Source: Acidimicrobiaceae bacterium (lineage in GTDB: Bacteria > Actinomycetota > Acidimicrobiia > Acidimicrobiales > RAAP-2). Taken from it: a stretch of 64,000 bases of DNA. Below the pieces are notes generated by a model. That model ran no database searches, had not been told where the DNA came from, and saw only the letters and a program-made list of their open reading frames with translations. The position numbers and the translations under genes are program-made. The stretch spans positions 1 through 64,000 of the forward strand of contig DAHUZK010000023.1 in NCBI GenBank assembly GCA_027306605.1, read 5' to 3'. Positions within the stretch are counted from its first letter, which is position 1, and the number at the start of each line of letters is the position of its first letter. Positions 38,709-47,919 of this stretch are shown here, in pieces.

Positions 38709-39638
38709 ATGAAGCTCCGCATCTTCGTCGAACCCCAGCAGGGCGCTTCCTACGATCAGTTGCTCGCCGTCGCGCAGCGAGCCGAGGCGGACGGTTTCGA
38801 CGCCTTCTTCCGGTCGGACCACTTCCTCACCATGGGCGGTGACGGGCGTCCCGGGCCCACCGAGGCCTGGGTGACGCTGGGCGGGATCGCCCGGGAGACC
38901 GAGCGGATCAGGCTCGGGACGCTCGTCACGTCCTCGACCTTCCGCTCGCCCGGACTGCTCGCCATCGAGGTGGCCCAGGTCGACGCCATGAGCGGCGGGC
39001 GGGTCGAGCTCGGGCTGGGGGCGGGGTGGTACGAGGCAGAGCACGCGGCCTACGCCTTTCCCTTCCCGCCCCTGGGCGAGCGCTTCGATCGCTTGGAGGA
39101 GCAGTTCGCCGTCCTGACCGGGCTCTGGAGGACGCCGCTCGGTCAGACCTTCGACTTCGACGGCCGGCACTACCGCCTGAAGGACAGCCCGGCGTTGCCC
39201 AAACCGGTGCAGCAGCCGCACCCGCCCCTGATCGTCGGGGGTGGTGGCGTCAAGCGGACGCCCCGGCTCGCCGCCACCTACGCGGCGGAGTTCAACCTGC
39301 CGTTCTCGTCGGTCCAGGCGACCGGGGAGCAGTACGACCGGGTGCGGGCCGCCTGCGAGGCCCGCGGCCGTGATCCGCAGACGCTGCGGCTCTCTGCGGC
39401 CCAGGTGGTCTGCTGCGGTGCCAGCGAGAAGGAGGTGCAGCGGCGTGCCGCCAACATCGGGCGTCAAGCCGACGAGCTGCGGGAGCATGGAGCCGCAGGC
39501 GGCCCGGACGAGGTCGTGGCGCGGATCGAGGCCTTCGCGGCGATCGGCGCCGAGACCGTCTACCTGCAGGTGCTCGATCTGGCCGACCTCGAGCACCTCG
39601 ATCTCATCGCGGCCGAGGTGATGCCCCGCGTCGCCTGA
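38709..39638 (+). CDS. F420-dependent LLM-class oxidoreductase
   Basis: DAFFRSDHFLTM, GGRVELGLGAGWYEAEHAAYAFPFP, PPLIVGGGG. Confidence 0.88.
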   Translation: MKLRIFVEPQQGASYDQLLAVAQRAEADGFDAFFRSDHFLTMGGDGRPGPTEAWVTLGGIARETERIRLGTLVTSSTFRSPGLLAIEVAQVDAMSGGRVELGLGAGWYEAEHAAYAFPFPPLGERFDRLEEQFAVLTGLWRTPLGQTFDFDGRHYRLKDSPALPKPVQQPHPPLIVGGGGVKRTPRLAATYAAEFNLPFSSVQATGEQYDRVRAACEARGRDPQTLRLSAAQVVCCGASEKEVQRRAANIGRQADELREHGAAGGPDEVVARIEAFAAIGAETVYLQVLDLADLEHLDLIAAEVMPRVA

Positions 39639-39663
39639 GTCCGACGGACAGGGGCCCGGTCGC

Positions 39664-41268
39664 TCACCGCGTGCTGGGGGGCGTGTTGGTGCAGCCGGTG
39701 CAGGGACCCATACCGTTGAACCAGGCGGGGATGCTCGGGGAGTCGGTGGGCGGGTTCGTCGGCAGGAGGACCGGTGCTCGCGGTGACTGGTTGAAGTCGA
39801 AGTCGTTGACCATGTTGCCGAGGATCTTGACGTCCTCGCGCACCGTTGGCCGGGGGTCGGGGCGCTTGTCCGTCTTGGGATTCAGCCGGGAGCCGCCCAG
39901 GAAGTCGTCCTCGATGAACTTGAGGTATGCGTCGCTGCTCAGCGTCTGGTGGTCGATGAAGCCGTGCTTGGCATAGGGCGAGATCACCATCGCCGGCACC
40001 CGGAGGCCATAGCCGTTCTGGTCGACCGCCGGGGGCACCACGTGGTCGTAGAAACCGCCCCAGTCGTCCCACTGCAAGAAGATGGCGGTGGACTTCCAGT
40101 CGGGGCTCTTCATGGCGGCGTTGACGACGGCCGTGACGTAGGCCTGACCCTGGTGCACGCTGCCGGGCGGGTGCTCGCTGTTGGCCTGCGAGGGCGTCAC
40201 CCACATCACGGCGGGGAGCGTCCCCCTCTTGGCCGAAGCGAAGTAGTCGTTGAGCGGCTGGATGTTGCGCACCTGGTGGTCCTTCTGCACGTCCTCGAAG
40301 ATCGGGAGCGGGTTCCAGATCCCGGGTGTCAGGTAGTTCTGCGCGACCGGTGGGCAGGCCACGGCGGCGTCGTTGGCGCAGTCGGGCTGGTTCCCGGTCT
40401 GGACGTAGTAGGCCCACGGGACGTGGTGGTTGTAGAGGAGCCAGGTGATGTCGGTCCAGGCGTTGGTGACGTCGGCTGTCCCGGTGCTGATGGCCTGGTC
40501 CACGTATCGCTGCATCTGCACCGGCGTGTAGGGCCCGCGGATCTCGTTCGTGCAGCTCGACGGGTTCGGGTTCGAGCAGATGGCTGACCAGCCCGACACC
40601 AGGTACAGGTGGTCGGGAAGGGACCAGGACCGCACGGGCTCGAACATGTGGTCGTCGAGGGTGAAGTCCTTGGCGTAGGTCCAGTAATTGGGGATCTCGG
40701 CCGCCGTGTGGTAGCCCATCACGTCCGGCGTCGCGGAGTTCGCGCACTGCGGGTTGTTGACGGTGCTGGTGTTCGCCCCGCAGCCCTTCTTGGCCCCCGT
40801 GGCGGCGGCCACGAAGCCGTCCATCTTCCCTCCGTTGACGTCCCGGCGCGCCGACACCACGTTGTGAGGCCCGCCTCCGTTGACGTCGGCGGTGTCGTGA
40901 TAGGGCATCTGGCATCCCCCGCTCGGGACGGTCGCGCAGACGGTCGGCACGCCGCCGCGCATCGGGATGCCGTCGGCGCCGGGAAACGTCCCGAAGTAGC
41001 TGTCGAAGGAACGGTTCTCCTGCTCGATGATGATGACGTGCTTGATCTTGTGGATCCCTGCCGGCACGACGTAGTGACCGGTGGCGCCGCCCGCGACCCG
41101 TTCCTGCGCTGCCGGCGGGGCGGAGCTCCCACACGCGCCGAGCGTGCCGGCGAGGACGACCATGCCGGCCGTCGCGCCGAGGACACGGACGGCCCGCCTC
41201 CGGAGTGGGCGACGGGGTGATCTCCACGGCAACCGCCACAGCCTTAGCATCCGGGCAGTATTCGGCAC
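39664..41268 (-). CDS. Phospholipase C / acid phosphatase-family phosphoesterase, probable lipoprotein
   Basis: IKHVIIIEQENRSFDSYFGTFPGADG; FLQWDDWGGFYDHVVPP; LGAC lipobox-like site. Confidence 0.88.
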   Translation of the reverse strand: MPNTARMLRLWRLPWRSPRRPLRRRAVRVLGATAGMVVLAGTLGACGSSAPPAAQERVAGGATGHYVVPAGIHKIKHVIIIEQENRSFDSYFGTFPGADGIPMRGGVPTVCATVPSGGCQMPYHDTADVNGGGPHNVVSARRDVNGGKMDGFVAAATGAKKGCGANTSTVNNPQCANSATPDVMGYHTAAEIPNYWTYAKDFTLDDHMFEPVRSWSLPDHLYLVSGWSAICSNPNPSSCTNEIRGPYTPVQMQRYVDQAISTGTADVTNAWTDITWLLYNHHVPWAYYVQTGNQPDCANDAAVACPPVAQNYLTPGIWNPLPIFEDVQKDHQVRNIQPLNDYFASAKRGTLPAVMWVTPSQANSEHPPGSVHQGQAYVTAVVNAAMKSPDWKSTAIFLQWDDWGGFYDHVVPPAVDQNGYGLRVPAMVISPYAKHGFIDHQTLSSDAYLKFIEDDFLGGSRLNPKTDKRPDPRPTVREDVKILGNMVNDFDFNQSPRAPVLLPTNPPTDSPSIPAWFNGMGPCTGCTNTPPSTR

Positions 41269-41279
41269 CGGGCAGAAGA

Positions 41280-41296
41280 CGTCAACCAGGTTGACG
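41280..41296. promoter_or_regulatory. 17-bp perfect palindrome CGTCAACCAGGTTGACG
   Basis: 8-bp arms around a single central base, 12 bp from the phosphoesterase start. Confidence 0.5.
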
Positions 41297-41390
41297 AACT
41301 CATAACAGGATCCTGATCGGACGCGGGATCATCCCGAGGTCCGTCGTGCCCGGGCCGGCCTGCCCGCGCCCTCGGTACGCTGGGCGGTAC

Positions 41391-41440
41391 GGACGGTGCA
41401 GCCGGACGAGCACCCGGACGGTGCAGCCGGACCAGCACCC
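41391..41440. repeat. 25-bp tandem repeat, 2 copies (1 mismatch)
   Basis: ggacggtgcagccggac[g/c]agcaccc repeated. Confidence 0.9.
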
Positions 41441-41471
41441 GGACCACAGGGACCGAAGAGCGGAGGGCGAC

Positions 41472-43244
41472 ATGACCATCACCAGCCGAGGGGCGGTGGG
41501 CCCGACCAGCGAGCGGCAGGAGACGGCAGTGGGGGCCGGCGCTGCAGCGGTCTCTCCGCTCGACACGACCGCGCTCGATGCGGACGTCACCCTCGTGGCC
41601 GACCACGCGCCAGGTTGGGCCAAGACCGGTGCCGCCGCCCGCGCCGACCTGCTGCAGCAGGTCCTCACCGCGACGACGGAGGCGGAGCAGGACTGGCTGG
41701 CCGCGGCGTGTGAGGCCAAGGGCCTGGAACCGGGGTCGACGGAGGCCGCAGAAGAGCTCTCCAGTGGCATCGGGACGTTCGTCCGGATGGCGCGGCTGCT
41801 GCGCGACGCGCTGCGTGACATCGCCAAGGACGGCAAGCCGGCCATCCCCGGGCCCATCCGCGAGGCGGGTGACGGGCGTCTCCGGGTCCAGGTGGTTCCC
41901 GGCGGGGCCTTCGACCGCGTGACCTTCGCCCAGACCACCGCAGAGATCTGGATGCAGCCGGGCGTCACCAGGGAATCGCTCGTCGTCGGGCAGGCCGCGG
42001 CCTACGACGACCCGGCCGCACATGCCGGCACCGCCCTCGTCCTCGCCGCAGGGAACGTCGCGGCGCTCGGCCCGCGCGACGTCCTCTCCAAGCTCTTCGT
42101 CGAGGGCAAGGTCGTGGTCATGAAGGCCAATCCCGTCAACGACTACCTGGTACCCCACTGGTCCCGCGCCCTCGCTCCGCTCATCGACGCCGGCGTGTTG
42201 CGGATCGTGGCCGGTGGTGCGGCGGTCGGCCAGTACCTGACGGGCCATGCGCGCATCGACGAGGTGCACATCACCGGCTCGGACAAGACCTACGACGCCG
42301 TCGTCTTCGGCACGGGTCCTGAGGGGGCGCGACGCAAGGCTGCCGACGAGCCGCTGCTCGACAAGCGCGTCACGGCCGAGCTCGGCAATGTCTCGCCGGT
42401 GATCATCGTGCCCGGCACGTGGTCGATCCCCGAGTTGCGTTACCAGGCTGAGCACGTGGCCACCATGTTGGTGAACAATGCGGGATTCAATTGCATCTCG
42501 GCGCGCGTGGTGATCACGCACGCCGCCTGGCCGCAGCGCGACGCGTTCCTCGGCGCCTTGACGCAGACCCTGGCCGGAATCCGGACGCGGCGGGCCTACT
42601 ATCCCGGTGCCGCCGAACGCCGGGACGCCTTCGTCGCCGCCCACCCCGAGGCCGAGGAGTTCGGACGAGGTCCGGCGGACGCCCTGCCCTGGACCGTGAT
42701 ACCGGGGGTGCCACCGGGGCGCACCGACGACATCTGCTTCAATGTCGAGTCCTTCTGCGGGGAGGTGGCCGAGACGGCGCTCGCCGCCCCGTCGCCGGCG
42801 GCGTTCGTCGATGCCGCCACCGCCTTCTGCAACGACGTCTTGTGGGGCACGCTCGGCGCGACGATCATCGTCAGCCCCGCGTCGGCCAAGGACCAGGAGG
42901 TCGGCGCAGCCGTGGAGCGCGCCATAGCGGACCTTCGCTACGGCTCCATCGGTGTCAATCTCTGGCACGGCGTCTCGTTCGCTCTGGGGGTGACGACCTG
43001 GGGCGCTTACCCTGGCCACACCCGGACCGATATCCAGTCGGGGACGGGTGTGGTGGGCAATTCGCTCATGTTCGACCGGCCGCAGAAGTCCGTCGTGCAT
43101 GGCCCCTTCCGCGCGCGACCGAAGCCACCGTGGTTCGCCACCGCATCGGGCTCCTACGAGGTCATGCGGCGCTTCATCGCGTTCGAGGCCGAACCCTCCG
43201 CGGCGAAGATTCCCGGTCTGCTCCTCTCGGCGATGCGCTCCTGA
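41472..43244 (+). CDS. Aldehyde dehydrogenase-superfamily protein
   Basis: AELGNVSPVIIVPG and catalytic Cys context NNAGFNCISARVV. Confidence 0.82.
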   Translation: MTITSRGAVGPTSERQETAVGAGAAAVSPLDTTALDADVTLVADHAPGWAKTGAAARADLLQQVLTATTEAEQDWLAAACEAKGLEPGSTEAAEELSSGIGTFVRMARLLRDALRDIAKDGKPAIPGPIREAGDGRLRVQVVPGGAFDRVTFAQTTAEIWMQPGVTRESLVVGQAAAYDDPAAHAGTALVLAAGNVAALGPRDVLSKLFVEGKVVVMKANPVNDYLVPHWSRALAPLIDAGVLRIVAGGAAVGQYLTGHARIDEVHITGSDKTYDAVVFGTGPEGARRKAADEPLLDKRVTAELGNVSPVIIVPGTWSIPELRYQAEHVATMLVNNAGFNCISARVVITHAAWPQRDAFLGALTQTLAGIRTRRAYYPGAAERRDAFVAAHPEAEEFGRGPADALPWTVIPGVPPGRTDDICFNVESFCGEVAETALAAPSPAAFVDAATAFCNDVLWGTLGATIIVSPASAKDQEVGAAVERAIADLRYGSIGVNLWHGVSFALGVTTWGAYPGHTRTDIQSGTGVVGNSLMFDRPQKSVVHGPFRARPKPPWFATASGSYEVMRRFIAFEAEPSAAKIPGLLLSAMRS

Positions 43245-43271
43245 GGGCGCTCGGGCGACGAACCGGGAGCG

Positions 43272-43309
43272 CGCCCGGAGGGTCAGGGGGCGCCCGGAGG
43301 GTCAGGGGG
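43272..43309. repeat. 19-bp perfect tandem repeat, 2 copies, at the end of the BNR gene
   Basis: cgcccggagggtcaggggg x2. Confidence 0.9.
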
Positions 43310-44519
43310 CGCCGGCGCGGTGTGCCGGCTTGAGCAGGGTGATCCGGGCGACCGTGTCACCCCCGACGGCGACGCAGCGGGTCGTGGTCGGGCAGGACAG
43401 CGCGGCCAGGGTGATCGGCACGTAGGCCCTGCTCGAACTCTCGAACGTCTGCCCTCCGTTCACGCTCTGGGCGATCGCACCCGTTGCGATAGCGGGGGTG
43501 CCGGACCACTTCGTTCCGACAATGGCGCACTGTTGGGTGGACGGGCAGGCGATCCCGTAGATGTCGTCCACGGCCGCGGGGCTGGTCGCAGCAGCGGTCC
43601 AGGTACGGCCGCCGTCGGTACTGGCGAGCAGCTCGCCCTTGGCGGGCACGACGTCGCTCACGGTGGTGCTGGTGGTTCCCGCGGCGAGGCAGGACGCGGG
43701 GGAGGAACAGGCGACGCTCTGGAGCAAACCGATCCCCGCCGGCGTCGAGGCCTGAGCCCACGTCTGCCCACCGTCGGTACTGAGCGCGATCGTCCCGACG
43801 CCATGGCCGTCGCCGGTCGGGATGTAGCCGGGCACCAGGCAGGTGCTGGCGACGCACGTCAGGTCGTTGCCGGCGACGAAGGAGGGCGGCAGGTTCCCTT
43901 CTTGCTGCCAGCTCTGACCGAAATCCGTGCTGTGCGCCGACCAGCTCACGGTGCCCTGACTGACGATGGCAGAGCAGTCGGAGCGGCTGGAGCAGGACAC
44001 CGACGTCACTGCGAGCGCGCTGGGCGGTGCGATGCCCGGCGCCCAAGTCGCCCCGCCGTCACTCGTCAACTCGATGATCCCGCTGCCGGGAACCGATGCG
44101 CCCGTCGTGCCAACCGCCATGCACTGCGTCAACGTCGGGCACGAGATGCCGGAGAGTTGCGGGCTCGAACCTCCGGCCACGTGCTGGGCCTGCCACGTCG
44201 TGCCGCCGTTCTTGGTCGCGACGATCACAGTGGCGCCGCCCGCCGGCGCGGCGTTGGGACCGGCGACCCCGACCGCCCAGCACCGCTGCGCACCGGCACA
44301 CGACACGGCGCCGAGCTGTCCGGTACCCGCGGGGGCCGGTTGGCCGACGGCCAGGGGCGTTCCCCTGGGCTCACCGAGGACGTGCGTGGTCGGCGTCGTG
44401 CTGGCGCGTCCGGCCAGGGAACAGCCGGCAGCGGTGAGCGCTACCGCGGCCAGGAGGAGAGGCAGGCCGACGCCGCGTGGCCTGACGCGCCGGGATCGAG
44501 GCACGGAGGAGGAGGGCAC
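43302..44519 (-). CDS. Secreted lipoprotein with BNR/Asp-box-like beta-propeller repeats and Cys pairs
   Basis: Lipobox-like LTAAGC; repeated [DN]GGxTW and seven C-x(4-5)-C motifs. Confidence 0.7.
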   Translation of the reverse strand: MPSSSVPRSRRVRPRGVGLPLLLAAVALTAAGCSLAGRASTTPTTHVLGEPRGTPLAVGQPAPAGTGQLGAVSCAGAQRCWAVGVAGPNAAPAGGATVIVATKNGGTTWQAQHVAGGSSPQLSGISCPTLTQCMAVGTTGASVPGSGIIELTSDGGATWAPGIAPPSALAVTSVSCSSRSDCSAIVSQGTVSWSAHSTDFGQSWQQEGNLPPSFVAGNDLTCVASTCLVPGYIPTGDGHGVGTIALSTDGGQTWAQASTPAGIGLLQSVACSSPASCLAAGTTSTTVSDVVPAKGELLASTDGGRTWTAAATSPAAVDDIYGIACPSTQQCAIVGTKWSGTPAIATGAIAQSVNGGQTFESSSRAYVPITLAALSCPTTTRCVAVGGDTVARITLLKPAHRAGAP

Positions 44520-44580
44520 GGCAGCACGACAATAGCGGTGAGGGCCATATTTTCGGTGTCACCGTTGGGTACCCTCGGCG

Positions 44581-45777
44581 GTGGTGGATTGGGTGGACCT
44601 CCTGATAATCGGGCTCATGCTGCTCGCGGCGGTCCACGGCCTCCGGCTCGGAGCGCTGGTGCAGATCCTGACCTTCGCCGGGTTCTTCCTCGGGCTGCTG
44701 CTCGGCACGCTGGTCATCGTGCCGCTGTTCAGGACGGGTCGGGGTCACCCCGAGGATCTCGCCCGCTCGATCCTCGTCGTCTCCCTGGTCATGCTCACGG
44801 CGTTCCTTCTCGGGTATGCCGGACGGGTCCTGGGGACCTGGAGCACCATCACGATTCGCCGACATCATCTCGGGAGTGTCGACGCGGTCCTGGGCGTCGG
44901 AGTCGCCGTGGTGGCGGTGCTGCTGTCGGTCTGGCTGGTCGCCGCGCTGATCTCCTCGCCGAACAGCCGCTTCACATCGCTCGACGCGGCGGTGGCGCGG
45001 TCCGACATCCTCCATTCGATCGACCGCGTGCTCCCTCAGGCGCCGTCCGTCTTCAACGACCTGCAGACGTTTTTGAACAACCAGGGCTTCCCGCAGGTGT
45101 TCTCCACGCTGACCCCGCCTTCGACCCCGTCCGTCTCGACGCCGGGCAATGCAGTGACGCGCGCCCTGGCCGACCCCGCCGTCTTCTCGACGGTGAAGGT
45201 ACTGGGCACCGCCTGCAACACCGTGCAGGAGGGATCGGCCTTCGTCGTGGGGCCCGGTCTCGTTGCCACGAACGCGCACGTCGTCGCCGGGGAGAGCAAC
45301 GGCAGCACACAGGTGTACGTGGGGAACAGCGCCTACGGCGCCACGACGGTCTATTTCGACCCTTCCTTCGACCTAGCCGTCCTGCGCACCGACGCACCGC
45401 TGGGTCCAGCGCTGACGATCAGCCCCGACCTCGTGAACCGCGGGACCCAGGGTGCCATCCTCGGGTACCCCGAAGACGGCCCGCTCTCCGTCGGCCCTGC
45501 CGGTGTCAACGAGGAGATCACCGCCGTCGGGAAGGACATCTACAACAACGGCTCCGTGACCCGAGGTGTCTACGCACTCGCCGCCAACGTGCTGCCGGGA
45601 AACTCGGGTGGGCCCCTGATGGGTCCGGGAGGCCAGGTCATCGGCGTGGTGTTCAGCCGTTCCACCGTGTATCCCGATGTGGGCTACGCCCTCACGTCAC
45701 CGGGGGTCCTCTCTCGTGTTCAGCAGGCGTCGCGGCACCACGGCGCCGTGAGCACCGGTCCCTGCATCGCTGGCTGA
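44581..45777 (+). CDS. MarP-like CvpA + trypsin-like serine protease
   Basis: N-terminal four-TM CvpA-like region; catalytic TNAHVVAG, FDLAVLR, PGNSGGPL. Confidence 0.88.
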   Translation: MVDWVDLLIIGLMLLAAVHGLRLGALVQILTFAGFFLGLLLGTLVIVPLFRTGRGHPEDLARSILVVSLVMLTAFLLGYAGRVLGTWSTITIRRHHLGSVDAVLGVGVAVVAVLLSVWLVAALISSPNSRFTSLDAAVARSDILHSIDRVLPQAPSVFNDLQTFLNNQGFPQVFSTLTPPSTPSVSTPGNAVTRALADPAVFSTVKVLGTACNTVQEGSAFVVGPGLVATNAHVVAGESNGSTQVYVGNSAYGATTVYFDPSFDLAVLRTDAPLGPALTISPDLVNRGTQGAILGYPEDGPLSVGPAGVNEEITAVGKDIYNNGSVTRGVYALAANVLPGNSGGPLMGPGGQVIGVVFSRSTVYPDVGYALTSPGVLSRVQQASRHHGAVSTGPCIAG

Positions 45778-45818
45778 TGCGGCAAGCCGGTCCCTGCATC
45801 GCGAGCTGATGCGGCAAG
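45755..45818. repeat. 32-bp tandem repeat, 2 copies (30/32 identical)
   Basis: ccggtccctgcatcgc[tg/ga]gctgatgcggcaag; spans the protease stop codon. Confidence 0.92.
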
Positions 45819-45827
45819 AATGACTCC

Positions 45828-47738
45828 ATGAGCCAGCACATCGAGGACTACGGAATCATCGGCGACCTGCACACTGCGGCCCTGGTGGGCCTGGACGGAT
45901 CGGTCGATTGGCTCTGCCTGCCGCACTTCGACTCGGCGTCGTGTTTCTCGCGGCTTCTCGGGGACGAGTCGCACGGATTCTGGAGGCTGGCGCCGGCCGG
46001 CGGCAAGAAGGCGATCCTGGCGACGCGCCGTTGGTACCGACCCGATTCGCTCGTCCTCGAGACCGAGTACGACACGGCGACGGGCACCGTCCGCATCACG
46101 GACTGCATGCCGGTTCGGGACAACCTTCCCCATCTGGTGCGCACGGTCGAGGGCGTGAGCGGGACCGTGGACATGCGCATGGACCTGGTGGTGCGCTTCG
46201 ACTACGGAGAGATCGTCCCGTGGGTCACCTCGCACGACGGTCTGACCCGGCTGACCGCAGGTCCGGACTCCGTCGCGCTGTGGCACCACGTGCAGACCCG
46301 GGGCAAGGACATGCGAACGGTGGCCGACTTCACGGTCACCGAGCGGGAGAGGTACCCGTTCACCCTGGTCTGGTATCCCTCGCACGAGGATCCGCCGCCA
46401 CCGCTCGACAGCTACTACGCGGTCCACCTCACGGAGGCCTTCTGGAGCGAGTGGGCGGCGCAGTGCACCTATGAGGGCCCCTATCGCGACGCAGTCGTCC
46501 GATCGCTCATCACGCTGAAGGCACTCACCTACGAGCCGACCGGAGGGATCGTGGCCGCGGCCACCACGTCGCTCCCCGAAGCCCTGGGGGGGAACCGCAA
46601 CTGGGATTACCGGTTCTGCTGGTTGCGTGACGCGACCTTGACCCTCGAGTCGCTGATGCGCGGCGGCTACTTCAATGAAGCGATGGCCTGGCGCGACTGG
46701 CTGCTGCGGGCGGTGGCCGGCGACGTGGCGGACCTGCAGATCATGTATGGAGCCGCCGGTGAACGCCGGCTCGACGAGTGGGAGGCGACGTGGTTGCCGG
46801 GCTACGAGAAATCATCGCCCGTGCGCATCGGCAACGCGGCGTCACAGCAGTACCAGCTCGATGTCTACGGCGAAGTCATGTCCGCGCTGCACTCCTCCGC
46901 GCACGCCGAGGGTATGCACAGCGAGGCGGCCTGGGGCCTGCAGGTGGAGCTGATCAAGTTCATCGAGAAGGGATGGCTCGAACCCGACGACGGAATCTGG
47001 GAGGTGCGCGGCCCGCGCCGGCACTTCACCCACTCCAAGATCATGGCCTGGGTCGCCGTCGACCGCGCCGTGCGCACCCTCGAGGACTGGCCGGAACTGA
47101 GCGGGCCGCGCAAGGAGTGGGGAAAGCTGCGAGACGAGATCTTCACCGAGGTCTGCGAAAAGGGTTACAACGAGAAGGTCGGCGCCTTTACCCAGTACTA
47201 CGGCTCCGACGAGCTCGATGCCAGCGTCCTCATGATCCCGCTCGTCGGGTTCCTGCCGGCGACCGACGCACGCGTGGTCAGCACGGTGGAGGCTATCCAG
47301 CGAGAGCTGATGGATCACGGATTCGTCCTCCGCTATCGGACGAAACAGGACGGGGCCGTCGACGGACTGACGGGTCGGGAGGGCGCGTTCTTGGCCTGTT
47401 CGTTCTGGCTGGTGGACTGCCTGCACATGATCGGTCGCGAGGAGGAGGCCGTCGAGATCTTCGAGCGGCTGATCGCGCTGCGCAACGACCTCGGGCTGCT
47501 CTCGGAGGAATACGATCCGTTGGCGGGGAGGATGGTGGGCAACTTCCCCCAGGCCTTCTCCCATGTGTCCCTCATCAACTCTGCTTTTCGGCTCAGCGGA
47601 AGCGATCCATTGGCACCCATGTACGCGGAGAAGGTGCTGAAACTGGACAGGTCGAGCAACATCGCCTCGGTCCTGCAGCGGATGAAGAAGGTCGGACGCG
47701 TCACCTCGGCCCGGCGCCGGGCCGGTGCGGTTCGCTGA
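45828..47738 (+). CDS. GH15-family glucoamylase/trehalase-like glycoside hydrolase
   Basis: IEDYGIIGDLHTAALVGLDGSVDWLCLPHFDSASCF; NRNWDYRFCWLRDATLTL; EEYDP. Confidence 0.93.
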   Translation: MSQHIEDYGIIGDLHTAALVGLDGSVDWLCLPHFDSASCFSRLLGDESHGFWRLAPAGGKKAILATRRWYRPDSLVLETEYDTATGTVRITDCMPVRDNLPHLVRTVEGVSGTVDMRMDLVVRFDYGEIVPWVTSHDGLTRLTAGPDSVALWHHVQTRGKDMRTVADFTVTERERYPFTLVWYPSHEDPPPPLDSYYAVHLTEAFWSEWAAQCTYEGPYRDAVVRSLITLKALTYEPTGGIVAAATTSLPEALGGNRNWDYRFCWLRDATLTLESLMRGGYFNEAMAWRDWLLRAVAGDVADLQIMYGAAGERRLDEWEATWLPGYEKSSPVRIGNAASQQYQLDVYGEVMSALHSSAHAEGMHSEAAWGLQVELIKFIEKGWLEPDDGIWEVRGPRRHFTHSKIMAWVAVDRAVRTLEDWPELSGPRKEWGKLRDEIFTEVCEKGYNEKVGAFTQYYGSDELDASVLMIPLVGFLPATDARVVSTVEAIQRELMDHGFVLRYRTKQDGAVDGLTGREGAFLACSFWLVDCLHMIGREEEAVEIFERLIALRNDLGLLSEEYDPLAGRMVGNFPQAFSHVSLINSAFRLSGSDPLAPMYAEKVLKLDRSSNIASVLQRMKKVGRVTSARRRAGAVR

Positions 47739-47796
47739 CGCCTAGCCTGCAGGGTGCGGCTCGCGTCGACTGGCGCCTCCGATCGAGCGGAGCAGC

Positions 47797-47865
47797 GCAC
47801 GAGCAGCAGTGGAGAAAGAGCACGAGCAGCAGTGGAGAAAGAGCACGAGCAGAAGTGGAGGACAG
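47797..47865. repeat. 23-bp tandem repeat, about 3 copies
   Basis: gcacgagcagcagtggagaaaga at 47797, 47820 and a degenerate copy at 47843. Confidence 0.88.
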
Positions 47866-47866
47866 C

Positions 47867-47919
47867 ATGAGCAGTGAAGTCGTGAAGCCGGTTCGAGCAT
47901 GAAGGCGGTTCGGGCATGA
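47867..47919 (+). other. Two overlapping mini-ORFs (MSSEVVKPVRA*, MKAVRA*) coupled by ATGA to the downstream dehydrogenase
   Basis: ATG 47867 to TGA 47902; ATG 47899 to TGA 47919; dehydrogenase ATG 47916. Confidence 0.5.

Noticed and set aside
41244-43100. 618-aa minus-strand ORF
   Set aside because: Antisense to the aldehyde dehydrogenase with its catalytic Cys; no motifs of its own
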